8,104 bases of DNA from Candidatus Heimdallarchaeota archaeon. Lineage in GTDB: Archaea > Asgardarchaeota > Heimdallarchaeia > Heimdallarchaeales > Heimdallarchaeaceae. The notes below the pieces were generated by a model, which saw nothing but the letters and a program-made list of their open reading frames with translations, was not told the DNA's origin and ran no database searches. Every line of letters starts with the position of its first letter. Position 1 is the first letter of the stretch. A program made the position numbers and the translations under genes. The stretch spans positions 1-8,104 of the forward strand of contig DAOVRE010000060.1 of assembly GCA_030628305.1 (NCBI GenBank), written 5' to 3'. This document shows, piece after piece, positions 5,992 to 8,104 of this stretch.

Positions 5992-6900
5992 TTATTCTAT
6001 CGATCCTTCAGATGGTTCTTCTCCACAAACGGGGCAAGAAATCCCATACCTGAAGAAAGTATCGTGGTCACTTTCACATTTGGATTTCTCTTTTACGTAA
6101 TCTGGGTCTTCGTGGAATTCTACTCTCTCCTCGAATTCATCCCTGTTTAACCATTCTCCGTTCATCATATCAGAAGTATATGGGACAAATATAAGATAAG
6201 AAAATAGAAAAGGAATACCATCCTTTTCTTCATTTTCATAGTTATCTTTATTCTTCTCAAGAATTTCGGTTAGAACCATTAAAATTTTGCGCATATCTTC
6301 TTTTGTGAAACGGTACATGACGCCTGGATTTACACTGAATTTAGGTAATGTCAAAGGTGATAGCCATTTATGATACCAACTTTTGTTCTCATTTGTGTCA
6401 TCTTCCACTAAAAGCCTATCTCTATGTAATAATGCTGAATAATGAGCAAGAATCCCTCGTATTTTAAGTAAATTGAAGAAAGTGAACTGCTTATGAGGAG
6501 GAGCAAAACCTGATGTCTGAATCTTATCATAAATATCTCTAAATTCATCATAGTATATTTGAGGAATGCTATAAACTTTCTTAGTAACCTTTCGTCCTTT
6601 TTCATTAAAACCTATGAGATCTTCAGTATCCAGAAGATTAAGGTTTCTAGATTGCAGAATTTTCAGGTTATGATAGACAGAACTAAGATGCATATTCATG
6701 CTAGTTGCTATGTCTCCAGCTGTAATTCCTGTAATCTCTTTTCCGTTGATATCCAGGTACCTTCTTTTTAGAAAAACTGCATCCAAAATGATGGCCCAAA
6801 CGTCGATTGCTGTGATGTATCTTCTATCTTGAGCAATTTGGAAAATCCTTTCGACGTACCAATTTTTGCTGCTAACTAGTGGGTTAGGCTTTTTAGACAT
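5992..6900 (-). CDS. Winged-helix protein with C-terminal Cys/His zinc knuckle, function unknown
   Basis: Counting from the ATG at 6900 it has 302 residues. Near the N terminus, about residues 57-90, is a helix-turn-helix: ITAGDIATSMNMHLSSVYHN, then LKILQSRNLL, as in ArsR/MarR-type winged helices, followed by a wing-like EKGRKVTKKVYSI. The middle part (120-260) is helical and acidic, with no signature I recognise. The C-terminal end has CESDH and CPVC (Cys275, His279, Cys289, Cys292), which could hold a zinc ion. It is probably a DNA-binding transcription regulator, possibly an archaeal ArsR-like one, with target unknown. The start is debatable. GGAG at 6912-6915 is 11 bases from this ATG but only 2 from the in-frame ATG at 6909, which would add three residues. 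A TATA box lies 87 bases upstream. Confidence 0.7.
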   Translation of the reverse strand: MSKKPNPLVSSKNWYVERIFQIAQDRRYITAIDVWAIILDAVFLKRRYLDINGKEITGITAGDIATSMNMHLSSVYHNLKILQSRNLNLLDTEDLIGFNEKGRKVTKKVYSIPQIYYDEFRDIYDKIQTSGFAPPHKQFTFFNLLKIRGILAHYSALLHRDRLLVEDDTNENKSWYHKWLSPLTLPKFSVNPGVMYRFTKEDMRKILMVLTEILEKNKDNYENEEKDGIPFLFSYLIFVPYTSDMMNGEWLNRDEFEERVEFHEDPDYVKEKSKCESDHDTFFRYGISCPVCGEEPSEGSIE

Positions 6901-6986
6901 GAAGTACATTACTCCTGCTTTGATTACAATAAATCTTTCATTCTTATGGTTGGATTACTGTTAATTTAATTTACATTCTCTGATAT

Positions 6987-6995
6987 CTTTATAAG
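6987..6995 (-). promoter_or_regulatory. TATA box of the winged-helix gene
   Basis: The minus strand reads CTTATAAAG. About 26 bases downstream is near 6965, giving a leader of 55-65 bases that contains the CAGGAG Shine-Dalgarno site at 6912-6917. Unlike its neighbours, this gene appears to have a leadered transcript. The box is nearly symmetrical, so it could also be read on the plus strand, but no gene follows there. Confidence 0.5.
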
Positions 6996-7050
6996 TTTTG
7001 CATGTTTCTTGGTTGGTTTAACAAGAAAATTCATCTGTAACTTTTTCTCA

Positions 7051-7073
7051 AATTATAATAATTTTTTATAATT
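7051..7073. repeat. Perfect AT-only inverted repeat
   Basis: AATTATAA (7051-7058) and TTATAATT (7066-7073) are separated by 7 bases. It lies 26 bases past the stop of the small membrane protein gene and upstream of the winged-helix gene. With no G or C in the stem, the hairpin would be weak. On the minus strand it is followed by A-rich rather than T-rich sequence, so it is not an obvious terminator. It may be a binding site or an accident of composition. Confidence 0.4.
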
Positions 7074-7098
7074 GAAATAAGCTTCATTGATGGGATTG

Positions 7099-7230
7099 TT
7101 ATCCTTTAGTTTTTTTATCCTTTTTATCATTCTTTGTATATTTGAACATGTAAATTACTGCAATAGTAAATAAGGCACACATAACTAAAAAGCCTAATGA
7201 ACCTAAAATAGCTTGTAAAACTGCATCCAC
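7099..7230 (-). CDS. Small single-span membrane protein, function unknown
   Basis: This is a 43-residue ORF starting at GTG (7230). A TTG three codons further upstream is a possible alternative start. After MDAVLQAI comes one hydrophobic stretch, about residues 8-28 (LGSLGFLVMCALFTIAVIYM), then a strongly basic tail, KYTKNDKKDKKTKG, which by the positive-inside rule should face the cytosol. The pattern of a short outside end, one helix and a lysine-rich tail is typical of small membrane subunits and loosely recalls gamma subunits of decarboxylase sodium pumps, but there is no firm family match. A TATA-like CTTAAAAT on the minus strand (7260-7267) lies about 30 bases upstream. It is transcribed away from the ThiR-like gene and in the same direction as the winged-helix gene, 189 bases before it. 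Confidence 0.6.
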   Translation of the reverse strand: MDAVLQAILGSLGFLVMCALFTIAVIYMFKYTKNDKKDKKTKG

Positions 7231-7259
7231 TTTAATCAAGTTTATTTGTGTGCGTTACC

Positions 7260-7267
7260 ATTTTAAG
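7260..7267 (-). promoter_or_regulatory. TATA-like box of the small membrane protein gene
   Basis: The minus strand reads CTTAAAAT after an A-rich AGGAAAAA that could be a BRE. It lies 30-37 bases before the GTG start, leaving a leader of roughly 10 bases. Confidence 0.4.
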
Positions 7268-7330
7268 TTTTTCCTATTTGTTCCTGGTATCTCTTACTGA
7301 ATTTCTTTTGAGAAAAGATTAATAGGTGCG

Positions 7331-7340
7331 CTTTATAGAG
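7331..7340 (+). promoter_or_regulatory. TATA-like box before the ThiR-like gene
   Basis: CTTTATAGAG is the best TATA match upstream, but it lies only 20-29 bases before the TTG, which would leave the Shine-Dalgarno site out of the mRNA. A second candidate, GATTAATAG (7317-7325), would include part of that site. The true promoter is undecided. Confidence 0.35.
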
Positions 7341-7347
7341 GTCATAT

Positions 7348-7354
7348 AGGTGAG
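7348..7354 (+). promoter_or_regulatory. Shine-Dalgarno site that decides a TTG start
   Basis: AGGTGAG lies five bases before the TTG at 7360. The first in-frame stop upstream is the TGA at 7351, inside this site, so TTG 7360 is the most upstream start available. The next ATG is at 7393. Confidence 0.7.
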
Positions 7355-7359
7355 AAATT

Positions 7360-8104
7360 TTGCGTTTCCCATGTGAATATATTGCATCAACAATGCTTCC
7401 AAGCTTAAGAATCAGAATAGCTCATGAGTTGAGGAATAAAGGAAAATCTCAGAATGAAATTGCCAAATTATTGGGCGTAAAACAACCAGTGGTTGTATCG
7501 TATCTTCACAAAAATATTGCTGAAACAGGCGATGAAAAAATTAATCATCATTTAGATGCACTTTCTGAATCGATTTCAACCATGCTTTTCACTCAAGAAC
7601 CCTTGGATAAAGTAATGAGAACTATATGTACTAAATGTAAATCTTTACGTGTCGAAGGACCAATATGCTCTATTCATAAAACAATCCTACCTCAATTGGA
7701 AGATTATCCTAAATGTGACATATGTTCTGGTTATAAGGAACTACCTTCGTTAGAGGAACGAAGTGTCATTCTTTCAGAATTAAAAGCGATGTTTACTCAA
7801 CTTTCAACACATCCTACATTCTATAAATGGATACCAGAAATAGGCTCACAATTAGCTCAATCTGACAAAAAAGCTAAAGATTTAGATGACATTGCTAGTT
7901 ATCCTGGAAGAATTATCAAAGTAAAAGAAAAAATTGTAACAGTAAGCGATCCTGAATTTGGATCTTCGAAAACGATGTCTTCACTATTGCTATGGTTAAG
8001 AGATAAACAATCAGACATACATTGGGTCCTGAGTTTCAAAAATAAATCAGAGTTATTCAAAAAGATAGAGCATCTGAAAATTCCCTATTTATCTACTGAC
8101 TCCA
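7360..8104 (+). CDS. ThiR-like transcription regulator: Cro-type HTH, Cys cluster, ThiN domain (3' end outside window)
   Basis: There are 248 residues before the window ends. Residues 1-50 match the archaeal COG2522 HTH family: FPCEY, then 'LPSLRIRIAHEL', then the HTH GKSQNEIAKLLGVKQPVVVSYL. The TTG start keeps the family's P-C-E motif, which an ATG start at 7393 would remove. A linker with CTKC (90, 93), C103, H106 and CDIC (119, 122) could bind zinc. From about 158 it is ThiN-like: IPEIGSQLA, DIASYPGRIIKV, DPEFGSS and a helix KSELFKKIEHL. ThiN is a thiamine-phosphate synthase fold. In archaeal ThiR regulators it is thought to sense thiamine phosphate rather than make it. The position where ThiN enzymes have Arg before this helix appears to be Lys here, which fits a sensor role. 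Target genes are not in the window. Roughly 50 residues should be missing at the right edge. Confidence 0.85.
   Translation, partial: MRFPCEYIASTMLPSLRIRIAHELRNKGKSQNEIAKLLGVKQPVVVSYLHKNIAETGDEKINHHLDALSESISTMLFTQEPLDKVMRTICTKCKSLRVEGPICSIHKTILPQLEDYPKCDICSGYKELPSLEERSVILSELKAMFTQLSTHPTFYKWIPEIGSQLAQSDKKAKDLDDIASYPGRIIKVKEKIVTVSDPEFGSSKTMSSLLLWLRDKQSDIHWVLSFKNKSELFKKIEHLKIPYLSTDS

Noticed and set aside
6408..6771. Two short open frames, one on each strand, inside the winged-helix gene
   Set aside because: Both overlap the HTH-coding region, lack start signals and show no domain.
7051..7073. AT inverted repeat as an intrinsic terminator for the small membrane protein gene
   Set aside because: The stem has no G-C pair and is not followed by a T-run on the minus strand, so it is kept only as a repeat.
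1..8104. CRISPR array, tRNA, IS element or defence island
   Set aside because: No spaced direct repeats, cloverleaf sequence, transposase or nuclease motifs were seen on either strand.

Overview
The window looks archaeal, with AT-rich DNA and compact genes. Most genes have a TATA-like box about 25-35 bases before the start codon and little or no leader, and a few have clear Shine-Dalgarno sites (AGGTGA type). An archaeal-type regulator pairs a Cro-like HTH with a ThiN domain, and an intact-looking short YrdC protein is present. Histidine-kinase remnants and DsrE, SDR and cysteine-hydrolase genes fit a mesophilic archaeon, possibly of an uncultured lineage such as the Asgard group. That placement is only a guess. 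No tRNA, rRNA, CRISPR array, transposase or phage gene was seen, and no gene-free stretch exceeds 300 bases.

Layout: (1) Bases 3-632 are the 3' end of a sensor-kinase-like gene that runs in from the left, with a degenerate ATPase domain. (2) Bases 709-3331 are a ferrous-iron uptake operon: an operator-like cluster of four TTTGGA half-sites, a TATA box, feoA, feoB, and a 58-residue protein with four clustered cysteines that sits where FeoC sits in enterobacteria. (3) Bases 3428-5122 hold a DsrE-family gene on +, abutting a cysteine-hydrolase-fold gene on -, followed by a YrdC/TsaC gene on -. (4) Bases 5221-6909 hold an SDR oxidoreductase on +, abutting a winged-helix/zinc-knuckle protein of unknown role on -. 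(5) Bases 7099-8104 are a divergent pair: a 43-residue single-span membrane protein on - and a ThiR-like HTH-ThiN regulator on +, which starts at TTG and runs off the right edge.

The clearest functional unit is the Feo operon. FeoB is the membrane channel with its cytosolic G domain, FeoA is the small SH3-like partner, and the Cys-rich protein is probably translated by coupling to feoB through an SD site that overlaps the feoB stop codon. The most notable points are that FeoC-like protein, the half-site cluster before feoA, FeoB's altered core motifs and basic N-terminal extension, and a hydrolase whose nucleophilic cysteine is a serine. No wholly new multi-gene defence or metabolic system is evident. 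The other genes are single housekeeping or unknown units.
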